A stretch of DNA of 25,485 bases, taken from the NCBI GenBank assembly GCA_024227975.1, contig JAAETV010000005.1, positions 1 through 25,485 of the forward strand. The letters are read 5' to 3'. Positions 6,976 through 14,723 of this stretch are shown here, piece by piece; positions within the stretch are counted from its first letter, which is position 1; every line of letters starts with the position of its first letter. The position numbers and the translations under genes were made by a program. Below the pieces are notes generated by a model. It had not been told where the DNA came from and did not search any database. It was given only the letters and a program-made list of their open reading frames with translations. This DNA is from Actinomycetes bacterium. GTDB lineage: Bacteria > Actinomycetota > Acidimicrobiia > Acidimicrobiales > SZUA-35.

Positions 6976-8472
6976 ATGACATCGACCACTGAATCACTCC
7001 GGGGAGGGGAGATCCGATCCCCCCTTGATGCCCGCCACGCCAACCCTGGTTCGTGGTCGACGGGTGATGGCTCGAGTTCGGGGTGGGTGTCGGGGTCGGG
7101 TTCGATTCAGCAGGCCGGTCGGGTGGTGTTGGGGTTGTTGGGCCAGTCGGAGAGGTTGACGGTTGAGGCGGTGCTTGGTCTGGGCGAGATCGACGAGTCT
7201 GGGGTGGTGGGTCTATGGGGCTATACCTCGACGGAGCGGATGGTGGCTCATGAACTGGGTCGTTCCAATCACGAAGCCCGTCGCCTGGTCCAAGCAGCCC
7301 GCCATGTGCACCGTCATGGTCCCACTCGGGCTGCGTTGGCTGCTGGTGAGGTCACGGTCGCCCAGGTTGAGGTGTTGGCCCTGGCCGCTTCAGGGTTCGA
7401 CGAGATCTACGCTGAACACGAAGCTTCGCTTGTGGATGCGTGTAGGGGTAGGGGTGTGGATGAATTGGGTCGTTTGTGTCGGACTTGGCGTGACCGTCAT
7501 GATGGTGACAAGGCCAGGACTGATGCCAAACACCGGTTTGAGCAGCGGGGTTTGACGATCCAGGTCGGGTTCGACGGTTCAGCCAAAGGGACGTTCAGTC
7601 TTGACCCTATTGGCGCTGAGCTGGTCAACGCTGCCCTTGAAACCCGACCTGATTGTGCTGGTTTGGTTGATGAACCCCGGACTCTCAAACAACGTCGGGC
7701 TGACAAACTCGTCGATGTCTGCCATGAGTCTCTCCACGACGCCGACTGCACCTGCCACCAACAAACCAGCCCCGCAAACGACCACCGCGATGATGCCCCT
7801 GGCGAAAGCGGCCCCACCATCACCGAGACCGACCCATCGCCCGACTCATCGCCCGACCCAGAGACCAGCGGCCCAGCCGGTCCCGACCAGTCAGGCCGAG
7901 CCAGGCCCAAGAGCTCGGCCCGCCCCGGCCCAAGGTCACAGCCAGCGGCGGGACCCGAACCCTCCACCGAGGTGGAACCGGTCTCCGGCCCGGTAACGCC
8001 GTGTAGTGGGCGCCGGGGTGGGAGCAAAGCCATCGCCAACGTCGTGATCGACATTCGCACCCTGGCTGGCGACGCCAACGACCCCACCGATGTTGACCAG
8101 GTTCGCTCCGAACTGGCCTACGGAGGCCCCATCTTCGGGCCCGCCCTCGACCGGATCCTGTGCGATGCATCATTTCGGGCGTTGATAACCGACGGACCCC
8201 GCACCATCTTGGCCATGAACCGGGCCACCCCCGACATCTCACCCTCACTACGACAAGCCATCAGAATCCGAGACCAGCACTGCCAATTCTGTGGCTGCGA
8301 CCGACACCACACCTGGTGCGACCTCCATCACATCATCCCCCGCCACCGAGGCGGGCCGACCAGCCACGACAACCTCATCCTGTTGTGCCGCCACCACCAT
8401 GGACTCGTCCACGACGGAGGCTGGGCCCTAGCCCGAGCCCCAAACGGAACCGTCACCGTCCACAGCCCCTAG
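6976..8472 (+). CDS. DUF222 / HNH endonuclease-like protein (13E12 family)
   Basis: This 498-residue protein has the two-part layout of the actinobacterial 13E12 repeat family. An N-terminal helical DUF222 region covers about residues 45-260. A disordered Pro/Ser/Asp-rich linker spans about 262-352. A C-terminal HNH zinc-finger nuclease motif begins at Cys436: C-Q-F-C-G-C, then W-C-D-L-H-H-I-I-P-R-H-R-G-G, D-N-L-I-L-L-C and H-H-H-G-L-V-H. ATG 6976 is preferred, and an upstream in-frame TTG at 6943 would add 11 residues. Family members are multicopy in actinobacteria and suspected to be mobile or self-propagating, but their function is not established. The first half is G/T-rich in the coding strand and the second half A/C-rich, a strong compositional switch inside one gene. 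Nuclease activity is inferred from intact metal and HNH residues. Confidence 0.88.
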   Translation: MTSTTESLRGGEIRSPLDARHANPGSWSTGDGSSSGWVSGSGSIQQAGRVVLGLLGQSERLTVEAVLGLGEIDESGVVGLWGYTSTERMVAHELGRSNHEARRLVQAARHVHRHGPTRAALAAGEVTVAQVEVLALAASGFDEIYAEHEASLVDACRGRGVDELGRLCRTWRDRHDGDKARTDAKHRFEQRGLTIQVGFDGSAKGTFSLDPIGAELVNAALETRPDCAGLVDEPRTLKQRRADKLVDVCHESLHDADCTCHQQTSPANDHRDDAPGESGPTITETDPSPDSSPDPETSGPAGPDQSGRARPKSSARPGPRSQPAAGPEPSTEVEPVSGPVTPCSGRRGGSKAIANVVIDIRTLAGDANDPTDVDQVRSELAYGGPIFGPALDRILCDASFRALITDGPRTILAMNRATPDISPSLRQAIRIRDQHCQFCGCDRHHTWCDLHHIIPRHRGGPTSHDNLILLCRHHHGLVHDGGWALARAPNGTVTVHSP

Positions 8473-8808
8473 CACCAGAGGGCGGACCAACTCAAGAACC
8501 GGGAACCCCAGCCAAACCAATCATGGCTGGGGCACACCCACGCCCAAACCCCTGCAACACGAACCACCCGCGACCAGGAACAGAGAGCACCCCGCAGCCT
8601 GGATCGGAGCCGCGAGTGACCCAGCCCCAGGCCGGCTCAGGTGGGCACCTCGGACTCGGGCCCCGGCCCATGTGGGTTGGCATCTCGGATCCAGGTCCAG
8701 GCTCGGCTCGGGTTGGCATCTCGGACCGGACGTGCCCAGTGAGTGGCTGACTCGGCAGGGAGCGCCTCGCCTCCACCAGTTGCCGTAGGGATGCCCCCCG
8801 GCTGTTGC
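8473..8808. other. 336-bp intergenic region with imperfect repeats
   Basis: The region lies between the convergent ends of the DUF222/HNH gene and the amidase gene. Short open frames on both strands are Pro/Arg-rich or Gly/Pro-rich with no recognisable domain, so I do not call a gene. It holds the 35/36-bp repeats described separately. No tRNA, transposase or strong terminator was recognised. Confidence 0.6.
8640..8725. repeat. Imperfect 35/36-bp tandem repeat, about 2.5 units
   Basis: The core GGGTTGGCATCTCGGA occurs exactly at 8674-8689 and 8710-8725, and a degenerate version GGTGGGCACCTCGGA at 8640-8654. Spacing is 35 and then 36 bases. The sequence between cores is rich in CGG/CTCGG but poorly conserved. 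It is too short and irregular to be a CRISPR array. It may be a decayed minisatellite or a protein-binding cluster. Confidence 0.6.
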
Positions 8809-10074
8809 CTACCGGCCGGCTCCGGCCAGGGTCGAGTGGGTGGCGGTGATCAGGGCCTGGCAGCCGAGGGTGAGGTCGTCGTCGTCGGTGTCTTCAGCAA
8901 AGTCGTGGCTGATCCCCCCGATGCTGGGCACGAATAGCATGGCGGCCGGTATGACCTGGGCCAGGAACATGGCGTCGTGGATGGCCGCGCTCGGCATGGA
9001 GACCCACCGACCAGGGGCGGTGGCTTCGGCCGCCGCCGACAGGTGGGTCCGGAGGTCGGGGTCCATGGCCATCGGGTTCATGGGACGAGATGCCGGCTCG
9101 ACCGTGACGCCGACGCCTGAGGTACCGGCCACCTGGTCGGCCAGTCCGGCAACCGCTTCCTCCATGGCCACCAGCCGCTCGAATTCGGGGTCACGGTACT
9201 GGAGGTGGAGGTCGGCCCGGCCGGGGATGATGCTCGAGGCGCCGGGATAGAGGGTCATGCGACCGATGGTCCATACCGTCGCCGGTCCGGCCAGGGGCCG
9301 GAAGATCTCGTCAAGGGCGGCGGCAAAGGTAACCATGGCCCGTCCGGCATCGCGGCGGAGCTCCATCGGGGTGGTGCCGGCATGGTTCTGCTCGCCGGTG
9401 AAGGTCACGGATTGGTTTCGGGACCCGACGATGGAGGTCACGATCCCGAGTTGGTTGCCATCTCGCTCCAAGCTGGCTCCCTGCTCGATATGGATCTCGA
9501 GGTAGCCGAGGTAGCGTCCGGGCACGATCCGTTGGCCTATCCCGCCGAGTCCGGCCGCGGTCAAGGCCTCAGTCAGGGTTCGGCCGGTGTTGTCTCGGGC
9601 GTCGGCCATCTCGCCGTCCTCGAGTAGCCCGCAGTACGAGCGGCTGCCGAGGCAGCCTACGAAGGTGGCCTCCTCGTCGACCCAGGCCACCGCGTCGACC
9701 GCCAGGTGGGCGGTGGCCGGGTCGGCCAGCAGGGCCCGAGCCACCTCGAGCCCGCAGATCACCCCGTAGGCCCCATCGAGCCAGCCCCCGGTGGGTTGGG
9801 TGTCGGAGTGGGAGCCGATCAGCAAGGCTGGTCCGGGGTTCGGTGAGCGACCGATGACGTTGCCGACACCGTCGATCGTTGCCTCCAGGCCGGCTTCGGT
9901 CATGCGATCTCTCAGCCAGCCCCGGGCCGCGAGGTCCACCTCGGACAGTGAGGGCCGGACCACCCCGGCACCGGTGGCCCCGAAGCTGCGGAGGGTCCTG
10001 AGATCAGCCAGCAACCGGTCAGGGTCGATGGCGGGCCGGTGCTCGGGGAGGGCAATGGGATCGGGGTCGGCCAT
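8809..10074 (-). CDS. M20-type amidase, hydantoinase/carbamoylase family
   Basis: Zinc- or manganese-dependent amidohydrolase (421 residues) related to N-carbamoyl-L-amino-acid hydrolase, allantoate amidohydrolase and beta-ureidopropionase. Metal-site motifs are G-S-H-S-D-T-Q-P-T-G-G-W-L-D-G (His89, Asp100), D-E-E near 133-135, E-I-H-I-E-Q-G, and near the C terminus A-I-H-D-A-M followed by F-V-P-S-I-G-G-I-S-H. The dimer/substrate segment G-E-Q-N-H-A-G-T-T-P-M is intact. ATG 10074 (M-A-D-P-D-P) is preferred over an upstream in-frame start at 10116. The gene stands alone, divergent from the sigma-factor gene, with no hydantoinase or purine-catabolism partner visible, so the exact substrate cannot be assigned. 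It resembles nitrogen-scavenging enzymes. Confidence 0.9.
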   Translation of the reverse strand: MADPDPIALPEHRPAIDPDRLLADLRTLRSFGATGAGVVRPSLSEVDLAARGWLRDRMTEAGLEATIDGVGNVIGRSPNPGPALLIGSHSDTQPTGGWLDGAYGVICGLEVARALLADPATAHLAVDAVAWVDEEATFVGCLGSRSYCGLLEDGEMADARDNTGRTLTEALTAAGLGGIGQRIVPGRYLGYLEIHIEQGASLERDGNQLGIVTSIVGSRNQSVTFTGEQNHAGTTPMELRRDAGRAMVTFAAALDEIFRPLAGPATVWTIGRMTLYPGASSIIPGRADLHLQYRDPEFERLVAMEEAVAGLADQVAGTSGVGVTVEPASRPMNPMAMDPDLRTHLSAAAEATAPGRWVSMPSAAIHDAMFLAQVIPAAMLFVPSIGGISHDFAEDTDDDDLTLGCQALITATHSTLAGAGR

Positions 10075-10221
10075 GGTCCCCAGTCTCGCCCAAGAAGCCC
10101 GCCAACCGCCGGTCACCCCAGATCGGACTGGACGGGAATCTCCGGGTGAGCGGCTCTGCCGAAGCTGGTCCGAACGCCGAGCAGGGCTAGGCTGTGAAGT
10201 TCAGGTAGTGCCGTCAGGTTC

Positions 10222-10251
10222 GGAGATGACGAGCAGGGAGATGACGGGCGG
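10222..10251. repeat. Two tandem 15-bp units in the sigma-factor leader
   Basis: GGAGATGACGAGCAG is followed directly by GGAGATGACGGGCGG (13 of 15 positions identical). The second copy runs into the Shine-Dalgarno sequence of the sigma-factor gene. It could be a small duplication or a regulator site. The unit resembles SD-like purine sequence, so significance is uncertain. Confidence 0.4.
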
Positions 10252-10256
10252 GAGGG
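10251..10256 (+). promoter_or_regulatory. Strong Shine-Dalgarno for the sigma-factor gene
   Basis: GGAGGG lies 4 bases before ATG 10261 and supports that start over the in-frame TTG at 10258. Most downstream genes of this arm instead begin by overlap with the preceding stop. Confidence 0.6.
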
Positions 10257-10260
10257 CTTG

Positions 10261-10923
10261 ATGGACGAAGGAGGCGGACCGGTTGATCCGTTGCCGACCC
10301 CGCAGACCGCGGAGATCGACATCGCCCCCGAACAGCGGCGGCTGGCACACGTCGAGGAGGCTTGTCCCCATCCCCTCGACGTCGTGATCCCGGGCCTGAC
10401 CAACCGGGTCCCGGCGGCCTACAACCAGCTCTACGACCTCATGGCCGACCGACTCTTCGCCTTCGCCTATCGGAAGCTGAGCGACCGCCACGAGGCCGAG
10501 GATGCGGTCCAACAGGCGTTCCTGGAGCTGGCCCAGGCCGCGGCGGTGCCGGTGCGGGGCCGCAGCCTCGAGGCCTGGCTGTTCACCAGCGTCCGCTTCA
10601 CCTGCATCGACATGACCCGGCAACGGGTCCGCCGTCCGGTCATCCCCTGCGACCCGGTCCCGGAGGGTGACCACGAGGACCAGTACGACATGGGCCTCGA
10701 CCCGGTGCTCGAAGGCGCCTTGAGCAGTCTCACCGACCAGCAGCGGTTGGTCCTCCACCTGAAGCACGTCGAGGGCATCGACGGCGAGCAGATCGCCGAG
10801 ATCCTGGGCGTGACGCGAATGGCGGTCTACGCAACGGCGGCCCGCGGCGAGCGGCGCATGCGGCAGCTTCTGGCCGGCACGGCCAACCCCCTCTCCCCAT
10901 TCCAGCCGGTGGATCATGGATGA
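10261..10923 (+). CDS. ECF-type RNA polymerase sigma factor
   Basis: A 220-residue sigma-70 family protein with only regions 2 and 4. Region 2 lies at about 52-120 (A-Y-N-Q-L-Y-D-L-M-A-D-R-L-F-A-F-A-Y, then E-A-E-D-A-V-Q-Q-A-F). Region 4 lies at about 152-205 (S-L-T-D-Q-Q-R-L-V-L-H-L, then the helix-turn-helix I-A-E-I-L-G-V-T-R-M-A-V). An acidic and Pro-rich N-terminal extension of about 45 residues is not recognised. The end overlaps the next gene by 8 bases, so it is translationally coupled to a membrane protein, the usual arrangement of ECF sigma and anti-sigma factors. It lies directly before the exopolysaccharide genes, so it may control them (inference). The ECF subgroup was not determined. 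Confidence 0.9.
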   Translation: MDEGGGPVDPLPTPQTAEIDIAPEQRRLAHVEEACPHPLDVVIPGLTNRVPAAYNQLYDLMADRLFAFAYRKLSDRHEAEDAVQQAFLELAQAAAVPVRGRSLEAWLFTSVRFTCIDMTRQRVRRPVIPCDPVPEGDHEDQYDMGLDPVLEGALSSLTDQQRLVLHLKHVEGIDGEQIAEILGVTRMAVYATAARGERRMRQLLAGTANPLSPFQPVDHG

Positions 10924-12016
10924 ACCTGACGAGCTGACCGAGGTCCTCCGGGCCGGCAACCACGGCCTCCGGGTGACGCCCGAGGCCCGCAGTCGCCACA
11001 GCGACGCCATTTCCGCCGAGCTGGAGCGGCACCCGATCACTGCGACGGCCGAGGTGATGGCCCTGGCCCCCCTGCCAGGCCCCGACCTGCTACTGGGACC
11101 GGTCGAGGAGGTGGCTGGCGATCCTCCACCGGCCGGCCCCGACTCGTGGATCGATCGACTGCCCGGTGGTGGCCGGCACCTGTGGCTGGCGCCAATCGCG
11201 GCTGCAGCCGTGCTCCTCGTCGGCGTCTATATGGCGGCCGCCAACAGCTTGCCCGGCGACCCGCTGTACTCGGTGAAGAGGGCCAGCGAGAACATCCTGG
11301 CCATGGCCGATCACGACCTGCCGGCCGACAATCGACTCGACGAGCTCGAAGTCCTGATCGACCGCTCGGCTGGCCCTACCCGGATCGTTGAGGCCCAGAG
11401 GGCGGTCGGTGCTGCCCTCTCGCGACTCGATGACGGCGATCAAGAAGCGGCCCGCTACGGGACCCTGGCCATCGGAGTCCCCGATGTCGCCGGTCAGCTC
11501 GACCCAACCTACCGCGTCGTACTCGTGCTCGGGCCGAACCCAGACCGCCGGTTGGCGGTCTCGCTCCCGAACGGTGACATCCTGAGTCTCTCGGCCGTAT
11601 CGCACGCTCCGCCATCGATCGAAATCACCGGGGAGTGGTGGGTCGTCGCCACGGACCGTGGCCGGTGGGAGGTGTCTGGCCAGTTGACCCCGACGGGCCC
11701 CCCAGTGCTCCTCGATATCACCCTTGACGGCGACCAGGTCGAGCTGGTGCTGATCGGTGTGGGGGATGACGTGGGACCCGAGACGACAGTCCAGGCCACC
11801 CGGTACTCCGATGAGCCCCTGGATGTCGACGACGCGATCCTGGTCGACCCGAGCGCCACCATCGTCGACACCACGGTCCCCGAGCCGGTGCCGACCACGA
11901 CCACCACGACGACAACGCCACCGACTACGACTACGACTACGACTACGACTACGACAACGACCAGACCACCGACTACCACGACGGTCTGCGGCGATGACGA
12001 CTGCGACGACGGGTGA
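10916..12016 (+). CDS. DUF5667-like single-pass membrane protein, putative anti-sigma factor with Thr-rich tail
   Basis: A 366-residue protein with a cytoplasmic N-terminal region (about 1-86), one transmembrane helix at about 88-109 (W-L-A-P-I-A-A-A-A-V-L-L-V-G-V-Y) and an extracellular part. Immediately after the helix, L-P-G-D-P-L-Y-S-V-K-R-A-S-E-N resembles the start of the DUF5667 domain found in actinobacterial proteins coupled to sigma factors. A beta-rich region (about 190-300) and a tail of about 40 mostly Thr/Pro residues follow, ending C-G-D-D-D-C-D-D-G. It overlaps the sigma gene by 8 bases, which suggests a membrane anti-sigma or signal-sensing role. No classical zinc anti-sigma HxxxCxxC motif is seen, so this function is inferred from context only. 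The Thr tail could be a wall-spanning or glycosylated linker. Confidence 0.8.
   Translation: MDEPDELTEVLRAGNHGLRVTPEARSRHSDAISAELERHPITATAEVMALAPLPGPDLLLGPVEEVAGDPPPAGPDSWIDRLPGGGRHLWLAPIAAAAVLLVGVYMAAANSLPGDPLYSVKRASENILAMADHDLPADNRLDELEVLIDRSAGPTRIVEAQRAVGAALSRLDDGDQEAARYGTLAIGVPDVAGQLDPTYRVVLVLGPNPDRRLAVSLPNGDILSLSAVSHAPPSIEITGEWWVVATDRGRWEVSGQLTPTGPPVLLDITLDGDQVELVLIGVGDDVGPETTVQATRYSDEPLDVDDAILVDPSATIVDTTVPEPVPTTTTTTTTPPTTTTTTTTTTTTTRPPTTTTVCGDDDCDDG
11923..11958 (+). repeat. GACTAC hexanucleotide microsatellite inside the DUF5667-like gene
   Basis: Five perfect tandem copies of GACTAC (11923-11952) and one degenerate copy (GACAAC) encode consecutive Thr-Thr pairs in the extracellular tail. 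Unit gain or loss by slippage would lengthen or shorten the tail by two threonines without shifting the frame. Confidence 0.75.
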
Positions 12017-12111
12017 TTTGACCCGTCGGATTGGCCCCCGAGTCGTCGTCTTACTCGCCGGTGAACCAGTTGGGGCCGACTAGGCCGAAACAAGCAGCCG
12101 CAGGTAGTGGT

Positions 12112-13617
12112 ATGAACCGTCCGGACCTCGGCCAGGGCGCGCCGGACCGCGCCGCTCGGCGGCGGATGCTGGGGCCCAGGGTCCGTGACGACCGTCGGGG
12201 GGCGGGACGACCTCCACTCGCCGTTAGTGCCGGATCGCTGATGGCGGCCAGGGTCGCCGTTGCCGCCCTTGGGTGGGGCGGCACGATCTTGATCGCCCGC
12301 GAGCTTGGAAGGGAGGCCTTTGGGCAGTTCACCCTGGTGTTCGGCTTGCTCGGCATGCTGTCGATCATCACCGACCTTGGTGTCGGGCGGGTTGCGCTGA
12401 GGGGGATGATCGGCGCAGGTGAGGACGCAGCTCGCTATGCCGGTAGTTACGTGGTCCTGCGGGCCTGCCTCGGTCTCGTCGGGTACGGCGTCGTGTTGTC
12501 GTTCGTGACGCTGTCCGGCTATCCCGCCGTGGTGATCCAGGCCACTGCCGTCGCAGGTTTAGTGGTCGTCCTAGCCACGCCGTCGCACGCCTACGAGGTG
12601 GCCTTCCAGGCCACCGATCGCCTGACGCTGCTGGCCCTGGCCTCGATCGTCGGCCAGATGGCACAGCTGGCCCTGACCGTAGCGCTGGTATTCGGCGGTG
12701 GGACGTTGGTGTGGCTGACGGTTCCCGCAGTGGCCAAGGAGGCGCTGGTCCTGCTGTGGAAGGCCCCGATGGCCCACCGCCTGGTCGAATTCCGCTATCT
12801 GATCGACCGTCGGATCTGGGGGCAGCTATTTCGGGAGGCGGTGCCGCTATCGCTCGGCACGGCGATGGTCACGCTGTACTACCGACTCGACTTCGTGATG
12901 CTGTCGAAGCTCGATGACTTCGCGGCCGTCGGCGTGTACGGCGTGGCCTACAGGTTCGCCGACGTCGCCCACTTCGTGCCTTCAGCGGTCTCAGTCGCCA
13001 TCCTGGCATCACTCGTTCGAGCCTGGCCAGACGACGCCGACGAGTGCCGGACCATCATCCGCCGCGCCGCCAGCCTGCTGGCGGTCGTCGGCGGTCTCGT
13101 CATCACCCAGGTTGTCGTGTTCGCCCCCGACGTCCTCGACCTGTTGTACGGCAACGACTATGCGACCGGCGCAGCGGCCGCCCGGATCCTGATCCTGGGT
13201 GAGGGAGCCGCCTTCCTATCGAGCCTCGCCTTCGCCTGCTTGGTGGCGACCGGTCGCCACCGTGGCTACCCGATCGTCACACTCACGGGGCTCGCGGTCA
13301 ACGTCGTCCTCAACATCGTGCTGATACCCCGATACTCGTTCGAAGGGGCCGCCTACGCCACCCTCGTGACCGAGGTCCTAGTGGCGATCCTGATGTGGCG
13401 GCTGGTGGCCTCGATCGCCCCCTTGCGGCCGCTCGGGTTGCTGCCGACGGCCAAAGTCATTCCCCTGGCGATCGTCTCCGGGCTGGTCGGGTTGGCCGTC
13501 GCCTCGGTCGCTCCCTGGCTGGTCGGCGCTGCCGTCACCACCGGCTGCTACCTGGCGCTGGCCCACTTGGCCCGGTTGGCCGGGCCGGAGGGCCTCCGGG
13601 CCCTGGTCACCTCGTGA
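12112..13617 (+). CDS. Wzx-type polysaccharide flippase
   Basis: Polytopic membrane protein of 501 residues from this start, with a regular series of about 12-14 hydrophobic segments from residue 40 to the C terminus. It belongs to the MOP/polysaccharide-transporter superfamily, which flips undecaprenyl-linked repeat units across the membrane. Typical features are the N-terminal A-R-E-L-G-R-E-A-F-G-Q-F-T-L segment following helix 1 and the later R-L-D-F-V-M-L-S-K-L stretch. ATG 12112 is preferred, and an in-frame upstream start at 12031 would add a nonconserved leader. A 95-base gap separates it from the DUF5667-like gene. Its stop overlaps the next start as GTGA. A Wzy-like polymerase in the opposite arm completes a Wzx/Wzy pathway. 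Confidence 0.9.
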   Translation: MNRPDLGQGAPDRAARRRMLGPRVRDDRRGAGRPPLAVSAGSLMAARVAVAALGWGGTILIARELGREAFGQFTLVFGLLGMLSIITDLGVGRVALRGMIGAGEDAARYAGSYVVLRACLGLVGYGVVLSFVTLSGYPAVVIQATAVAGLVVVLATPSHAYEVAFQATDRLTLLALASIVGQMAQLALTVALVFGGGTLVWLTVPAVAKEALVLLWKAPMAHRLVEFRYLIDRRIWGQLFREAVPLSLGTAMVTLYYRLDFVMLSKLDDFAAVGVYGVAYRFADVAHFVPSAVSVAILASLVRAWPDDADECRTIIRRAASLLAVVGGLVITQVVVFAPDVLDLLYGNDYATGAAAARILILGEGAAFLSSLAFACLVATGRHRGYPIVTLTGLAVNVVLNIVLIPRYSFEGAAYATLVTEVLVAILMWRLVASIAPLRPLGLLPTAKVIPLAIVSGLVGLAVASVAPWLVGAAVTTGCYLALAHLARLAGPEGLRALVTS

Positions 13618-14723
13618 CGGGGACCCCTCGACTGGTGGCCGTCGTCAACAGCTCGTTGATGTCGGGGGCCGAACGGGTCCTGGTGCGGTACCTGCGGGCG
13701 CTTGCGGCTGAGGGCTGGACGGTGTCGTGTTGCTCACCGGCCGGCCCGCTGGCCACGGAGCTCGACCGGCTCGGTATCGAAACGATCGAGGTGCCTGAGC
13801 TGAAGCCGGGTACCGGTTCACGGCTCGGCGGGCTGCTCCGGCTGGCCTGGGACGAGCTCGTCGCCGCTCGCCCGATCCGGGGCGCCGCTTCCGCCGCCGA
13901 CGTGGTCCTCGTCAATGCACTGATGGCTCTCCCCGCGGTCGGCCTGGCTCGACCCCGGGCCCCCGTGGTCTGGCTTGTCCACGACGTCGTCAGACGACGC
14001 GAGCTCCGAGCCGCCGGCCGCGCCACCCAGGGGGCCGTCGACCTGGCCGTAGCCGTCTCGCAGGCCTCCGCCGGCTTCCCGCGGGAGCTTGGCCTGGCGA
14101 CGGAGGTGGTCGCGAACGGCACCGCCTGGCCGGTCGAGCCGCGAGCCGGTGCCTGGCCGTCACCACCGATCATCGGCGTGAACGGAGCGTTGACCGAGTG
14201 GAAGGGACAACACGTCCTGCTGGAGGCTGCGGCCCACCTGCCCGGCGTCCGGGTCGAGCTCATGGGCGGCACCTTCCCCCGAGACGGCGACTACGAGGAT
14301 CGCCTGCGCCAGCGGGCCGAGCGTTCCGACCTCGCCGGCCGGGTCCGCTTTCTTGGCCATGTCGGCGACCCGCTCGAAACCATGCGGAACTGGACGGTGG
14401 CCGTATCGGCCAGCGTCGATCCTGAGGCCGCCCCCCTGAACGTCCTGGAGGCGATGTCGCTCGGCCTGCCGGTCATCGGCACCGATCACGGGGGCACACC
14501 CGAGGCCCTCGACGGCGTCGGGCTGCTCGTGCCCCCAGACGACGCGGCCGCTATGGCCGACGCCATCCGGCTGGTCGTCAGCGACGACGCTCTGCGAGAC
14601 CGACTTGGCCGTGAGGGGCGGACGGTGGTCGAGCACCGCTACGGGCTGAACGAGGCCGAGACCCGATTCGTGGCTGTGATGGAGGCGCTCCGCCAGCAGA
14701 ACACCCGGGGGGACCGACGGTGA
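13614..14723 (+). CDS. Glycosyltransferase family 4
   Basis: GT-B fold retaining glycosyltransferase (369 residues) that probably adds a sugar to the lipid-linked repeat unit on the cytoplasmic face. The N terminus has L-V-A-V-V-N-S-S-L-M-S-G-A-E-R-V-L, the acceptor-domain loop. The middle has G-A-L-T-E-W-K-G-Q-H-V-L-L-E-A. The nucleotide-sugar motif E-x7-E is intact (Glu271 and Glu279), followed by G-L-P-V-I-G-T-D-H-G-G. GTG 13614 overlaps the flippase stop and fits the family N terminus. The end overlaps the next gene as GTGA. Donor and acceptor sugars cannot be told from sequence. Confidence 0.9.
   Translation: MTGTPRLVAVVNSSLMSGAERVLVRYLRALAAEGWTVSCCSPAGPLATELDRLGIETIEVPELKPGTGSRLGGLLRLAWDELVAARPIRGAASAADVVLVNALMALPAVGLARPRAPVVWLVHDVVRRRELRAAGRATQGAVDLAVAVSQASAGFPRELGLATEVVANGTAWPVEPRAGAWPSPPIIGVNGALTEWKGQHVLLEAAAHLPGVRVELMGGTFPRDGDYEDRLRQRAERSDLAGRVRFLGHVGDPLETMRNWTVAVSASVDPEAAPLNVLEAMSLGLPVIGTDHGGTPEALDGVGLLVPPDDAAAMADAIRLVVSDDALRDRLGREGRTVVEHRYGLNEAETRFVAVMEALRQQNTRGDRR

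Noticed and set aside
5616..7043. Long minus-strand open frame (475 codons) opposite the alpha/beta hydrolase
   Set aside because: It is antisense to a well-supported hydrolase, overlaps the selenoprotein start in another frame, and has no recognisable domain.
8640..8725. CRISPR array
   Set aside because: Only two exact 16-bp cores and one degenerate core at 35/36-bp spacing, without equal repeats and spacers; no cas gene nearby.
8160..8750. Pro/Arg/His-rich plus-strand open frame overlapping the end of the HNH gene
   Set aside because: Most of it is an alternative frame of the HNH gene, and the rest is low-complexity with no conserved motif.
10188..10193. TAGGCT as the -10 of the sigma-factor promoter
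   Set aside because: It fits TANNNT but no matching -35 was seen, and short hexamers are not specific enough.
12018..12047. Promoter (TTGACC as -35) before the flippase gene
   Set aside because: No acceptable -10 hexamer at 16-18 bases downstream; position alone is not enough.
12031..12111. Upstream in-frame start extending the flippase by 27 residues
   Set aside because: The added residues are nonconserved and polar; ATG 12112 leaves a normal cytoplasmic leader.
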